Assembly (NCBI GenBank): GCA_004020875.1 | Contig: SAPZ01000015.1 | Span: 1 to 64,000 of the forward strand | Length of the DNA: 64,000 nucleotides | Source of the DNA: Mesorhizobium sp. | GTDB taxonomy: Bacteria; Pseudomonadota; Alphaproteobacteria; Rhizobiales; Rhizobiaceae | Direction: 5' to 3' | In this document: one piece after another, positions 57,020-64,000 of the stretch | Position numbering within the stretch: position 1 is the stretch's first letter | How the letters are laid out: each line of letters begins with the position of its first letter | Position numbers and translations under genes: made by a program | Notes under the pieces: generated by a model | Database searches by the model: none | Told to the model about the DNA's origin: nothing | What the model saw: the letters and a program-made list of their open reading frames with translations, nothing else

Positions 57020-59633
57020 TGACGATCCTCTGCGGGACGATGATCACCTTGCGCGGAGCCTTACCTTCCAGTGCTTTTTGCACGAAGTCGAGGGCCAGCA
57101 CCGCTTTTTCGACGGCACCTTGATCCGCGTCGCGGGCAATTGTCAAATCCCCGCGCTTCTTGCCGTTGACCTGCACCGGCAGCACGATCTCGTTGTCGAC
57201 GACCAGCGCGGGATCGTAGACCGGCCAGGGCCGCTCGGCGACCATTTCGATCCCGCCCAGCGCCTCCCAGCATTCCTCCGCCAGATGCGGCATGACCGGG
57301 GCGATGATGTGCACCAGGATTTCCACCGCTTCGCGGCAGGCACCCTTCAGCGCCGCGTCGGCCTTGCCCTCGGCAACATCGTTGAGCGGCGTCGCCAGCG
57401 CGTTGGCGAGCTCGTAGATGCGGGCGATCGCGCGGTTGAAGCCGAGCTTCTCGATATCCTCGCCGACCGCCTTCAGAATCTTGTGCGCGGCCTTGGATAC
57501 GGCCCCCGCCTCGCCATCCTTAGCCGCTGCAGGCTTCACGCCTGGCAGAGATTCGGCGGCAATCTGCACCAGACGCCAGATGCGCTGCACGAAGCGGTGC
57601 GCGCCGGCGGCGCCATCGTCGGTCCACTCGACATCGCGCTCCGGGGGCGAATCCGACAGCATGAACCAGCGCGCCGTATCGGCGCCATAACCATCGGTGA
57701 TCTCTTCCGGGCTCACCGTGTTCTTCTTCGACTTCGACATCTTCTCCAGCGCGCCGATCGTCGCCTCCTCGCCGGTGGCGATCTCGAAGGCGAGGCGCTT
57801 GCCGCCGACATCCTCGAGCCTGACCTCGCTCGGCGACAGCCAGCGCCCGTTGTTGGACGGGCCGCCGACACGATAGGTCTCGTGCACCACCATGCCTTGC
57901 GTGAACAGGCCCTTGAACGGCTCGGCGAGGTTCAGGTGCCCGGTCTCGCGCATGGCGCGGGTGAAGAAGCGCGAATAGAGCAGATGCAGGATCGCGTGCT
58001 CGATGCCGCCGATATACTGGTCGACGGCGAGCCATTCGTCGGCCGCTTTCGGCTCGGTTGGCTCATTCGCCCAGGGCGCGGTGAAGCGCGCGAAATACCA
58101 GGACGAATCGACGAAGGTGTCCATCGTGTCGGTCTCGCGTCGCGCGTCGCGGCCGCATTGCGGGCATTTCACATGCCGCCAGGTCGGATGACGGTCGAGC
58201 GGATTGCCGGGACGATCGAACTCGATGTCGTCGGGCAGCTTCACCGGCAGGTCGGCCTTCGGCACCGGCACCACGCCGCAGGCTTCGCAATGGATCATCG
58301 GGATCGGGCAGCCCCAGTAGCGCTGGCGCGAAATGCCCCAGTCGCGCAGGCGGAAATTCACCTTGCGCTCCGCCATCGGGCGGCCGCCGATCGTCTTTGC
58401 TTCCAGCAGCTTCGCCACTTCGTTGAAGGCCTTTTCGGGCTTCATGCCGTCGAGGAAGCGCGAGTTGATCATCACGCCGTCGTCGACATAGGCCTCCTCG
58501 ATGACCTGGAAGGTCTTGGCATCGCCGTCCTCCGGCATCACCACCGGGATCACCGGCAGGCCGTATTTGTTGGCGAAGTCGAGGTCGCGCTGATCGCCCG
58601 ACGGGCAGCCGAAGATGGCGCCGGTGCCGTATTCCATCAGCACGAAATTGGCGACATAGACCGGCAGCGTCCAATTCTCGTCGAACGGGTGGACAACGCG
58701 GATGCCCGTGTCGAAGCCCTTCTTCTCAGCCGTCTCCAGCGCCGCCACCGAGGTGCCCATGTGGCGCACTTCTTCGATGAACTTCGCCAGCTCGACATTG
58801 CTTTCCGCAGCCTTCCTGGCCAGCGGGTGATCAGCGGCGACCGCCATGAACGAGGCGCCGAAGATGGTGTCGGGCCGGGTCGTGTAGACTTCCAGTTCGT
58901 GCATTTCGCCGACCGGTGTCGCCAGCGGCCAGCGGATCAGCAGCCCTTCCGAGCGGCCGATCCAGTTGTGCTGCATCAGCTTGACCTTCTCCGGCCATTC
59001 CTCGAGGAGGTTGAGCGAGTCGAGCAGGTCCTGCGCGAAATCGGTGATCTTGAAGAACCACTGCGTCAGCTCGCGCTGCTCGACAAGCGCGCCAGAACGC
59101 CAGCCGCGGCCGTCGATCACCTGCTCGTTGGCGAGCACGGTCATGTCCTCCGGATCCCAGTTGACCTTGGAGGATTTGCGCGTCACCAGCCCTTTCTCGA
59201 CAAAGTCGAGGAACAGCATCTGCTGGCGGTGGTAATAGTCGACGTCGCAGGTCGCGAACTCGCGCGCCCAGTCGAGCGACAGGCCCATCATCTTGAGCTG
59301 CTCGCGCATGACCGCGATGTTCTCGTAGGTCCAGTCCTTGGGGTGGACCTTGTTCTGCATGGCGGCGTTCTCAGCCGGCATGCCGAATGCGTCCCAGCCC
59401 ATCGGATGCAGCACGTTGAAGCCCTTCGCGCGCTTGTAGCGCGCCACCACGTCACCCATCGTGTAGTTGCGGGTGTGGCCGATATGGATCTTGCCCGACG
59501 GATAGGGGAACATCTCGAGCACGTAGTATTTCGGCTTCGGATCGTCGTTGCGAGCCTCGAACAGCTTCTTTTCGGCCCAGGCCTTCTGCCATTTGGGCTC
59601 TGACGTGCGCGGATTGTAACGTTCGGTTGCCAT
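57006..59633 (-). CDS. leuS: leucyl-tRNA synthetase
   Basis: The ATG at 59633 (MATERYNPRTSEPKWQKAW) gives 875 residues; the frame is open to 59732 without similarity. Class I signatures are HIGH in FPYPSGKIHIGHTRNYTMGD and KMSKS in GALEKMSKSKKNTV. The CP1 editing domain (TTRPDTIFGASFMAVAADHPL) and zinc-like CPQCGRD knuckle are present. It charges tRNA-Leu. lptE overlaps its 3' end and holA usually follows. Confidence 0.98.
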   Translation of the reverse strand: MATERYNPRTSEPKWQKAWAEKKLFEARNDDPKPKYYVLEMFPYPSGKIHIGHTRNYTMGDVVARYKRAKGFNVLHPMGWDAFGMPAENAAMQNKVHPKDWTYENIAVMREQLKMMGLSLDWAREFATCDVDYYHRQQMLFLDFVEKGLVTRKSSKVNWDPEDMTVLANEQVIDGRGWRSGALVEQRELTQWFFKITDFAQDLLDSLNLLEEWPEKVKLMQHNWIGRSEGLLIRWPLATPVGEMHELEVYTTRPDTIFGASFMAVAADHPLARKAAESNVELAKFIEEVRHMGTSVAALETAEKKGFDTGIRVVHPFDENWTLPVYVANFVLMEYGTGAIFGCPSGDQRDLDFANKYGLPVIPVVMPEDGDAKTFQVIEEAYVDDGVMINSRFLDGMKPEKAFNEVAKLLEAKTIGGRPMAERKVNFRLRDWGISRQRYWGCPIPMIHCEACGVVPVPKADLPVKLPDDIEFDRPGNPLDRHPTWRHVKCPQCGRDARRETDTMDTFVDSSWYFARFTAPWANEPTEPKAADEWLAVDQYIGGIEHAILHLLYSRFFTRAMRETGHLNLAEPFKGLFTQGMVVHETYRVGGPSNNGRWLSPSEVRLEDVGGKRLAFEIATGEEATIGALEKMSKSKKNTVSPEEITDGYGADTARWFMLSDSPPERDVEWTDDGAAGAHRFVQRIWRLVQIAAESLPGVKPAAAKDGEAGAVSKAAHKILKAVGEDIEKLGFNRAIARIYELANALATPLNDVAEGKADAALKGACREAVEILVHIIAPVMPHLAEECWEALGGIEMVAERPWPVYDPALVVDNEIVLPVQVNGKKRGDLTIARDADQGAVEKAVLALDFVQKALEGKAPRKVIIVPQRIVNVVA

Positions 59634-59779
59634 CGGATGTTTTTCACTTAAAAGCAGGCGCAAGGCGCCGGACATGGCCGGCGGCCGGGAAATGTTGTCG
59701 CGGTGTTCACCATGGATTGCCGGACCCGTCAACTGTGGCGAGCCGGCGTAGCCGCGAAAACTATAGGCAGGATAGTGGC

Positions 59780-60442
59780 ATGACGAACGCCGTAGAGCAG
59801 CTTCACGCGGTCAAGGCGAAGATCGCAAGCGCCGAGCGCGAGGCAAGGCGTGGCCCTGGTGCCGTGACGCTGGTGGCGGTGTCGAAGACCTTCGCGGCAG
59901 AGCATATCCGCCCGGTCATCGAAGCGGGCCAGCGCGTCTTTGGCGAGAACCGCGTGCAGGAAGCCCAAGGCAAATGGCCGGCGCTGAGGGAGGCATTTGC
60001 CGATCTGGAGCTGCATCTGATCGGTCCGCTGCAGTCCAACAAGGCGAAGGAAGCCGTCGCTCTGTTCGATGTCATCGAGACCGTCGACCGCGAGAAGATC
60101 GCCGCCGAGCTTTCGAAGGAAATGGCCAGGCAAGGCCGGGCGCCAAAACTCTATGTGCAGGTCAACACCGGTTCCGAGCCGCAAAAGGCCGGCATCGAGC
60201 CGCGCGAGGCGGTCGCCTTCGTCAAGCGCTGTCGCGAGGTGCACGGCCTTGCCATCGAAGGGCTGATGTGCATCCCGCCGGCGGATGAAAACCCCGGACC
60301 GCATTTCGCGCTCCTCGAACAGCTTGCCCGCGAAGCCGGCGTTGCAAAACTGTCGATGGGCATGTCAGGCGACTACGAGACCGCGATCGCTTTTGGCGCC
60401 ACCAGCGTCAGGGTGGGCTCAGCGATCTTCGGCAGTCGGTGA
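59780..60442 (+). CDS. yggS: PLP homeostasis protein (YggS/PROSC family)
   Basis: The ATG at 59780 (MTNAVEQLHAVKAKIASAERE) gives 220 residues. The PLP lysine is in VTLVAVSKTFAAEHI, followed by FGENRVQEAQGKW, LHLIGPLQSNKAKEAV, VQVNTGSEPQKAGIEP, GLMCIPP and LSMGMSGDYETAIAFGATSVRVGSAIFG, all family-conserved. It binds PLP without known enzyme activity and keeps vitamin B6 pools balanced. It is divergent from leuS. Confidence 0.96.
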   Translation: MTNAVEQLHAVKAKIASAEREARRGPGAVTLVAVSKTFAAEHIRPVIEAGQRVFGENRVQEAQGKWPALREAFADLELHLIGPLQSNKAKEAVALFDVIETVDREKIAAELSKEMARQGRAPKLYVQVNTGSEPQKAGIEPREAVAFVKRCREVHGLAIEGLMCIPPADENPGPHFALLEQLAREAGVAKLSMGMSGDYETAIAFGATSVRVGSAIFGSR

Positions 60443-60575
60443 GCGGCCCGATACGCTCGTAACGATCTCGTTATCGATCGGCCAATCGAACGATACCCCT
60501 GGCACAGGCGCTTGAAACGAAACGGCCCGTTCCTATTTGCCTGTTGTCATTCAATCCTTTCTCGGGAATCCCACC

Positions 60576-61625
60576 ATGCGATATAACCAGCTTGGCAATA
60601 CCGGCCTTTTCGTTTCCGAACTCTGCCTCGGCACCATGACCTTCGGCGCAGCCGGCGAGAATGCCCAATGGGGGCTGATCGCCAGCCTCGACCAGAAGGG
60701 CGTCAACGAGATCGTCGCCCGCTCGATCGGCGCCGGCGTCAATTTCTTCGACACGGCGGATGTCTATTCCTTCGGCCAGTCCGAGCAGTTGCTGGGACAG
60801 GCGCTCAAGGACCTCGGCATCAAGCGTTCGGACGTCATCATCGCCACCAAGGTGCACGGCGCCATGGGCAACGGCCCGAACGAGCGCGGCTCCTCGCGCG
60901 GCCACATCATGGATTCGGTCGACGGCAGCCTGGAGCGGTTGCAGACCGACCATATCGATCTCTACCAGTTGCACGGCACCGACACGGTGACACCGATCGA
61001 CGAGACGCTGCGGGCCTTCGACGATCTCGTCGCCTGCGGCAAGGTGCGGTATGTCGGCGTCTCGAACTGGCAGGCCTGGCGCATCGCCAAGGCACTGGGC
61101 ATTGCCGAGCGCAAGGGCTTTGCCCGCTTCGAGACCATCCAGTCCTACTACTCGATCGCCGGCCGCGATCTCGAGCGCGAGATCGTGCCTTTGACAAACG
61201 AGGAGAAGCTCGGCCTGATGGTCTGGTCGCCGATGGCCGGCGGGCTGCTCTCCGGCAAATACGGCCCCGGCGCTCCTGGCAATGGCGAGGGCCGCCGCGC
61301 CTCCTTCAACTTCCCGCCGGTCAACGAGGACCGCGCCTGGGCGGCGGTCGCCGTCATGCGCGAGGTGGCGAAGAAGCACGACGTCAGTGTCGCGACCGTG
61401 GCGCTGGGCTATGTGTTGGCAAAACCTTTCGTGATGAGCGTCATCATTGGCGCCAGCCGCATGGACCAGCTCGAGCAGAACCTCGCCGCGACCGGCTTGA
61501 AGCTCGATGCCGACGACCTCGCCAAGCTCGACGAGGTGAGCGCCCTGCCTCCGGAATATCCTGGCTGGATGCTTGAGCGGCAGAGTGCCGGCCGGCGTCC
61601 GGCGCCTTTCGTGCCGAAGGCGTGA
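60576..61625 (+). CDS. aldo/keto reductase
   Basis: The ATG at 60576 (MRYNQLGNTGLFVSELCLGTMTFG) gives 349 residues. The AKR tetrad positions are FFDTADVYSFGQSE (Asp, Tyr), VIIATKVHG (Lys) and LYQLHGTD (His). The C-terminal VIIGASRMDQLEQNLAA holds the NADPH loop. It resembles the YghZ/Tas group that reduces aldehydes such as methylglyoxal. The downstream minus-strand LysR remnant is often the regulator of such genes, suggesting lost control. Confidence 0.92.
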   Translation: MRYNQLGNTGLFVSELCLGTMTFGAAGENAQWGLIASLDQKGVNEIVARSIGAGVNFFDTADVYSFGQSEQLLGQALKDLGIKRSDVIIATKVHGAMGNGPNERGSSRGHIMDSVDGSLERLQTDHIDLYQLHGTDTVTPIDETLRAFDDLVACGKVRYVGVSNWQAWRIAKALGIAERKGFARFETIQSYYSIAGRDLEREIVPLTNEEKLGLMVWSPMAGGLLSGKYGPGAPGNGEGRRASFNFPPVNEDRAWAAVAVMREVAKKHDVSVATVALGYVLAKPFVMSVIIGASRMDQLEQNLAATGLKLDADDLAKLDEVSALPPEYPGWMLERQSAGRRPAPFVPKA

Positions 61626-61686
61626 CGTCTTTGAGATAAGCTAATCTTCAGGAGCCGCGGGTCCAAGGACATGCGGCTTTTCCTTC

Positions 61687-62043
61687 TCAGAGGCGCACCG
61701 TCTCCGCGAGAAAGTCGAGAAATGCCCGCACCCGGGCCGGCAGATGCTTGCCTTGGCCGACATAGACGGCGTGCGTGGGCTCCTCGTCGCCCGGATTGAA
61801 CTCTTCCAGCAACGGCACCAACAATCCGGCGGCGATGTCGGGCTCGACATGCCAGCGCGCCAGTCTTGCGATGCCCGCTCCGGCCAATGTCGTCAGCCGC
61901 ATCGCCTCACCGTCGCTCATCGTCGAATTGCCGACGATCGGAACCACGACCGGCATGCCTTTGGCATCCACGAACGGCATGCCGTCGATATGCCGCACGA
62001 AGCCGAACGCCAGCAGATTGTGGCGGGCCAATTCAGCCGGCGC
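61687..62043 (-). pseudogene. LysR-family regulator, C-terminal fragment (5' truncated)
   Basis: The minus-strand frame encodes the last 120 or so residues of an LTTR effector domain: APAELARHNLLAFGFVR, GNSTMSDGEAMRLTTLAGAGIARLARWHVEPDIAAGLLVPLLEEF and HLPARVRAFLDFLAE. The DNA-binding half and first part of the effector domain are absent. The open frame continues to 62085, but the peptide past about 62043 is antisense of a transposase remnant. It was presumably a regulator of the divergent or adjacent aldo/keto reductase before truncation. Confidence 0.85.
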
Positions 62044-62229
62044 ATGGTCGGCGTCTACCAGCATTGCGGCGAAGCACATTTGCACCGCTACTTGGCCGAG
62101 TTCGATTTCCGCTACAATCGCCGCGCGGCACTGAACATTTCGGATACGGAACGTTCGGAGGATTTACTCCGCATGGCGCGTGACAAGCGCCTTACCTATC
62201 GGCGGATTGGTGAAGCCAGTCACACCTAA
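62044..62229 (+). pseudogene. IS1595-family transposase, C-terminal fragment
   Basis: The plus-strand frame from 62044 encodes MVGVYQHCGEAHLHRYLAEF, then DFRYNRRAALNISDTERS and KRLTYRR. This is the C-terminal end of ISXO2/IS1595-type transposases (the GVYxHxxxxHLxRYLxEFxFRYN signature). The catalytic domain is missing, so it is inactive. Its left edge fuses directly with the LysR fragment. Downstream, 62240-62273 is a possible IS end. Confidence 0.85.
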
Positions 62230-62239
62230 GCAAAAAGCC

Positions 62240-62273
62240 CGTAAGTTGTTACGGAAGCGAAAGAAAAAGCCCC
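62240..62273. mobile_element. possible terminal sequence of the IS1595-like remnant
   Basis: After the transposase stop, the minus-strand reading GGGGCTTTTTCTTTCGCTTC, beginning at 62273, has the look of an IS1595-family inverted-repeat end. The partner end is absent. This call rests on resemblance only. Confidence 0.3.
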
Positions 62274-62340
62274 TGTGATCCTTGCGGGATATTAACCGCG
62301 CAAGCCTTGCGTTTTCATGGACTCATGTTCTGAAATGGTT

Positions 62341-62374
62341 GCGGCGACGATTCGCTACAATCGTCGCCGCTTTT
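62341..62374 (+). terminator. strong hairpin, terminator-like
   Basis: A perfect 12-bp stem GCGGCGACGATT with AATCGTCGCCGC, 6-base loop, followed by TTTT. It lies 110 bases past the transposase remnant and 106 bases before the small zinc-ribbon gene, so it may end transcription coming from the left or belong to a structured RNA. Confidence 0.7.
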
Positions 62375-62479
62375 CGCAACCAAGCCACAGGGCGGCTAGG
62401 CATTGAGAACGATCACCAAACTAAACCCATCGGTGTATCCGTCAAGCCGTCCTGTGGCCACACACAAGGACTTTTGAAC

Positions 62480-62713
62480 ATGGCTTTGTATAAGAACGGA
62501 AACCTTCTTGAGCACAGCGACCACGCCGCATTCGATGAGAAACACAAGCCGGGTACGGTAGTCGCCAACTCAGGGATCTACCGCTGCATTCATTGCGGCG
62601 ACGAGATCGCGGCCAACAAGAATAACCCGTTGCCGCCGCAAAACCATCACCAACATCCCAACCACCAGCCCATCATGTGGCAATTGTTGGTGTGTGCGAT
62701 ACAGAAGAAATAG
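62480..62713 (+). CDS. small zinc-ribbon protein (protein L family)
   Basis: The ATG at 62480 follows AGGA and gives 77 residues. MALYKNGNLLEHSDHAAFDEKHKPG, then SGIYRCIHCGDEIAANKNNPLPPQNHHQH and PIMWQLLV. I recognise this as the small protein annotated protein L in rhizobia and pseudomonads, with a CxxC pair and a His-rich segment that could bind metal. Function unknown. It lies in an AT-richer islet after a transposase remnant and has structured sequence upstream. Confidence 0.78.
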   Translation: MALYKNGNLLEHSDHAAFDEKHKPGTVVANSGIYRCIHCGDEIAANKNNPLPPQNHHQHPNHQPIMWQLLVCAIQKK

Positions 62714-62873
62714 CAAGCGAAGCGGGCGCTATCTCGGATTGTGGGTAGCGCCCCCACAAGGCTGGCGCGAGCAGACCAAGCGATTCCGCAATGCCGAGTA
62801 GTTTGCCGGCTTCGAAATTCGTTTGGAGAAGTCGCGCGGCCTCTGCCACATCAGGATCAATTGTTATCATCAT
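62673..62873 (-). CDS. short hypothetical ORF (weak)
   Basis: A 66-codon minus-strand frame, MMITIDPDVAEAARLLQTNF, AGKLLGIAESLGLL. The helical, Ala/Leu-rich start looks protein-like, but the ribosome site is poor and its 3' end overlaps the convergent zinc-ribbon gene by 41 bases. It may be a remnant. Confidence 0.3.
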   Translation of the reverse strand: MMITIDPDVAEAARLLQTNFEAGKLLGIAESLGLLAPALWGRYPQSEIAPASLAISSVSHTPTIAT

Positions 62874-63010
62874 CCGTAGGGTCCGTTTTTTCCTGCTCGC
62901 CTTTCGGCGCAGTTTCCCCCTTCCCGGTCTTGTGATCGGGAGGGGTTTTCAGAAGGCGACGAAGCACCTCGTCGCCCTTTTCCTGGTCTTTGTCTTTGGG
63001 GGTTTTTGGC

Positions 63011-63634
63011 ATGACAGAAGACAATCCAATCGCCATTCAAGAGCGCGATTTCCTCGCTTCGCTTGGCGCGCTCATCGTGGAATACAACGGGGCAGAAAAC
63101 GCCTTTCGGAATCTACTCGCCTCAGCTGCAACAGCCAAGCCGGTTAGCTTGGAGGCCATCGCCCTTGCACAAATTTTGACCGTGGAAATGGGGAATGTCG
63201 CACTTTCTCAGGCTATGCAGTCATACGCTTCGGATATCGCGCCTGCCGAGATGGAACAGCCTTTGAAGGACGCCGCGAAATACCTCGACACCATTCGCGA
63301 GCATCGCAACTTCTATGTCCACGGAATTTCCGTTGTCCTGACGTTTTCAGACGCCGGAACACTCGGGCAGATTTATTCCATGACTGCCAAGAGCGCACTG
63401 AAGGAACACAGAACCGCTATTGCAAAATCCGATCTAGATGCTCTGCAAAACCATTGCAAATTGGCGAAGCAGTTTTTTAGGGATTTGATGTTTCGCCTCG
63501 ATTATCTTCAAGGCCATTGGCACGACGAATTTGAGCCACCACTTCCTGGCACGCCGCCTGCGCTAGATAGGTTATCGAAACCTGCCCGACACTGGAAAGA
63601 ATATTTTCCACGGCGTCAACCATCTCGGGAGTGA
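63011..63634 (+). CDS. HEPN-like helical protein of unknown function
   Basis: The ATG at 63011 gives 207 residues, almost all helical. Residues about 14-40 (FLASLGALIVEYNGAENAFRNLLA) have the pattern of the first HEPN helix pair. Residues 99-104 read RNFYVH, an R-x4-H motif of the type that forms the RNase site of HEPN toxins and nucleases. The remaining sequence is Lys/Ala/Leu helix and ends in a Pro-rich tail. It sits in the islet next to the transposase remnant. HEPN RNases occur in toxin-antitoxin, abortive infection and CRISPR systems, but many HEPN-like proteins are not nucleases. Confidence 0.62.
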   Translation: MTEDNPIAIQERDFLASLGALIVEYNGAENAFRNLLASAATAKPVSLEAIALAQILTVEMGNVALSQAMQSYASDIAPAEMEQPLKDAAKYLDTIREHRNFYVHGISVVLTFSDAGTLGQIYSMTAKSALKEHRTAIAKSDLDALQNHCKLAKQFFRDLMFRLDYLQGHWHDEFEPPLPGTPPALDRLSKPARHWKEYFPRRQPSRE

Positions 63635-63671
63635 CTTCGATCTTAGGTGCCGGCCTGTCCCCGCGAATCAT
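63477..63671 (-). CDS. short antisense ORF over the 3' end of the HEPN-like gene
   Basis: 64 codons from an ATG at 63671, MIRGDRPAPKIEVTPEMVDA then VENILSSVGQVSITYLAQAA. The opening KIEVTPEMVDAVENIL reads like a genuine small protein, with an AGGA about 10 bases upstream. It overlaps the 3' 158 bases of the HEPN-like gene on the opposite strand. Function unknown; an antitoxin role is only a possibility. Confidence 0.4.
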   Translation of the reverse strand: MIRGDRPAPKIEVTPEMVDAVENILSSVGQVSITYLAQAACQEVVAQIRRANGLEDNRGETSNP

Positions 63672-63808
63672 AGGATTTAATTCCTTAGTACGTCAAGTAC
63701 ATAATCAGGAATTTATTCCTTCGCCTTTTACCCTGAAAGCGCACGGCCGGCCGGCTCATTTGCCTCTATCGGCGCGAAAGCCTATATGCCGGGATCAAAG
63801 GACAGTTC

Positions 63809-64000
63809 ATGGCCCGCATCTACAAGACCCGCACCTGGCACGATCAGCTCTCGCCGTCGATGGACGAGCTGGAGCTTATGGCGCTGGAGGCCTATGCCCA
63901 TCTGCCGGACGAGTTCCGCCAACTCACCGGCGAGATCGTCATCCAGATCGCCGATTTCCCGACCGACGAGATCATGGACGACCTGTCGCTGGAGACGCCC
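63809..64000 (+). CDS. metallopeptidase family protein, N-terminal part
   Basis: The first 64 codons of a gene that runs off the right edge. MARIYKTRTWHDQLSPSMDE, then LMALEAYAHLPDEFRQLTGEIVIQIADFPTDE, is the start of the short zincin-like (DUF1025/MTH-type) metallopeptidase family. The HExxH site would lie beyond the window. Function in the cell is not established. Confidence 0.75.
   Translation, partial: MARIYKTRTWHDQLSPSMDELELMALEAYAHLPDEFRQLTGEIVIQIADFPTDEIMDDLSLETP

Noticed and set aside
56919..59603. 894-codon plus-strand open frame
   Set aside because: Antisense shadow of leuS in high-G+C DNA; no recognisable domain and an Arg/His-rich composition typical of shadows.
61687..64000. 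prophage or integrative element at the right end
   Set aside because: Only a transposase remnant is seen; no integrase, phage structural genes or tRNA attachment duplication.

Overview
The window is high-G+C, densely coded chromosomal DNA from an alphaproteobacterium of the Hyphomicrobiales (Rhizobiales). It is most like Mesorhizobium or a close Phyllobacteriaceae relative. The evidence is the gene order (rplU-rpmA ... obgE-proB-proA-nadD ... rsfS-rlmH ... envC-ctpA-yibQ-rppH, and priA next to atpHAGDC), a liv transporter operon carrying a DUF6867 membrane protein, long Ala/Lys/Pro-rich tails on conserved proteins, frequent GTG/TTG starts, and several families of palindromic intergenic repeats. 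The genus is inferred from gene order and remembered protein similarity; no search was run.

Layout. 1-85: start of pyruvate carboxylase, running off the left edge. 358-6198: a complete branched-chain amino acid/amide ABC transporter operon, livH-livM-livG-livF-DUF6867-livK, on the minus strand. 6616-7002: a stand-alone ectoine-synthase-like gene (ectC), divergent from a LysR regulator. 8092-12140: a hydroxyproline catabolic cluster (epimerase, D-hydroxyproline oxidase, DHDPS-family deaminase) divergent from a GntR regulator whose operator is visible. 12869-15408: methylmalonate-semialdehyde dehydrogenase, divergent from a second LysR gene. 16218-18817: a two-gene operon for a secreted phospholipase A2-like protein and a phospholipase D-like lipoprotein. 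18859-22507: dadA, two Rnk/GreA-like genes and alanine racemase. 22584-28971: rppH, yibQ, ctpA and envC, then a ParDE-type toxin-antitoxin pair, then rlmH and rsfS. 29214-31357: MscS channel and MFS transporter, convergent. 31453-38751: nadD, proA, proB, obgE, an EEP-family hydrolase, a GNAT acetyltransferase, rpmA and an extended rplU. 39084-39173: tRNA-Ser(CGA). 39963-42677: recQ and a LysE exporter. 42843-46579: uronate catabolism (KdgF-like cupin, a small coupled ORF, uxaC; uxuB divergent). 46696-51866: F1 ATP synthase operon atpHAGDC. 52102-61625: DUF4345-like protein, Asp/Glu racemase, priA, transaldolase, lptE-leuS, yggS and an aldo/keto reductase. 61687-63671: an islet with a truncated LysR gene fused to an IS1595-type transposase remnant and several small atypical genes, one of them HEPN-like. 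63809-64000: start of a small metallopeptidase gene, cut by the right edge.

The catabolic blocks fit a soil or plant-associated life: hydroxyproline (plant cell-wall extensins), uronates (pectin), D/L-alanine and valine/inositol-type degradation, each next to its own regulator or a divergent promoter. The strongest candidates for undescribed biology are the PLA2/PLD lipoprotein operon, the lone ectC beside the hydroxyproline cluster, the islet at 62044-63671, and the 53-codon ORF coupled to the KdgF-like gene. The intergenic repeats deserve separate attention, because one copy seems to have supplied the 5' coding end of the hydroxyproline oxidase gene.
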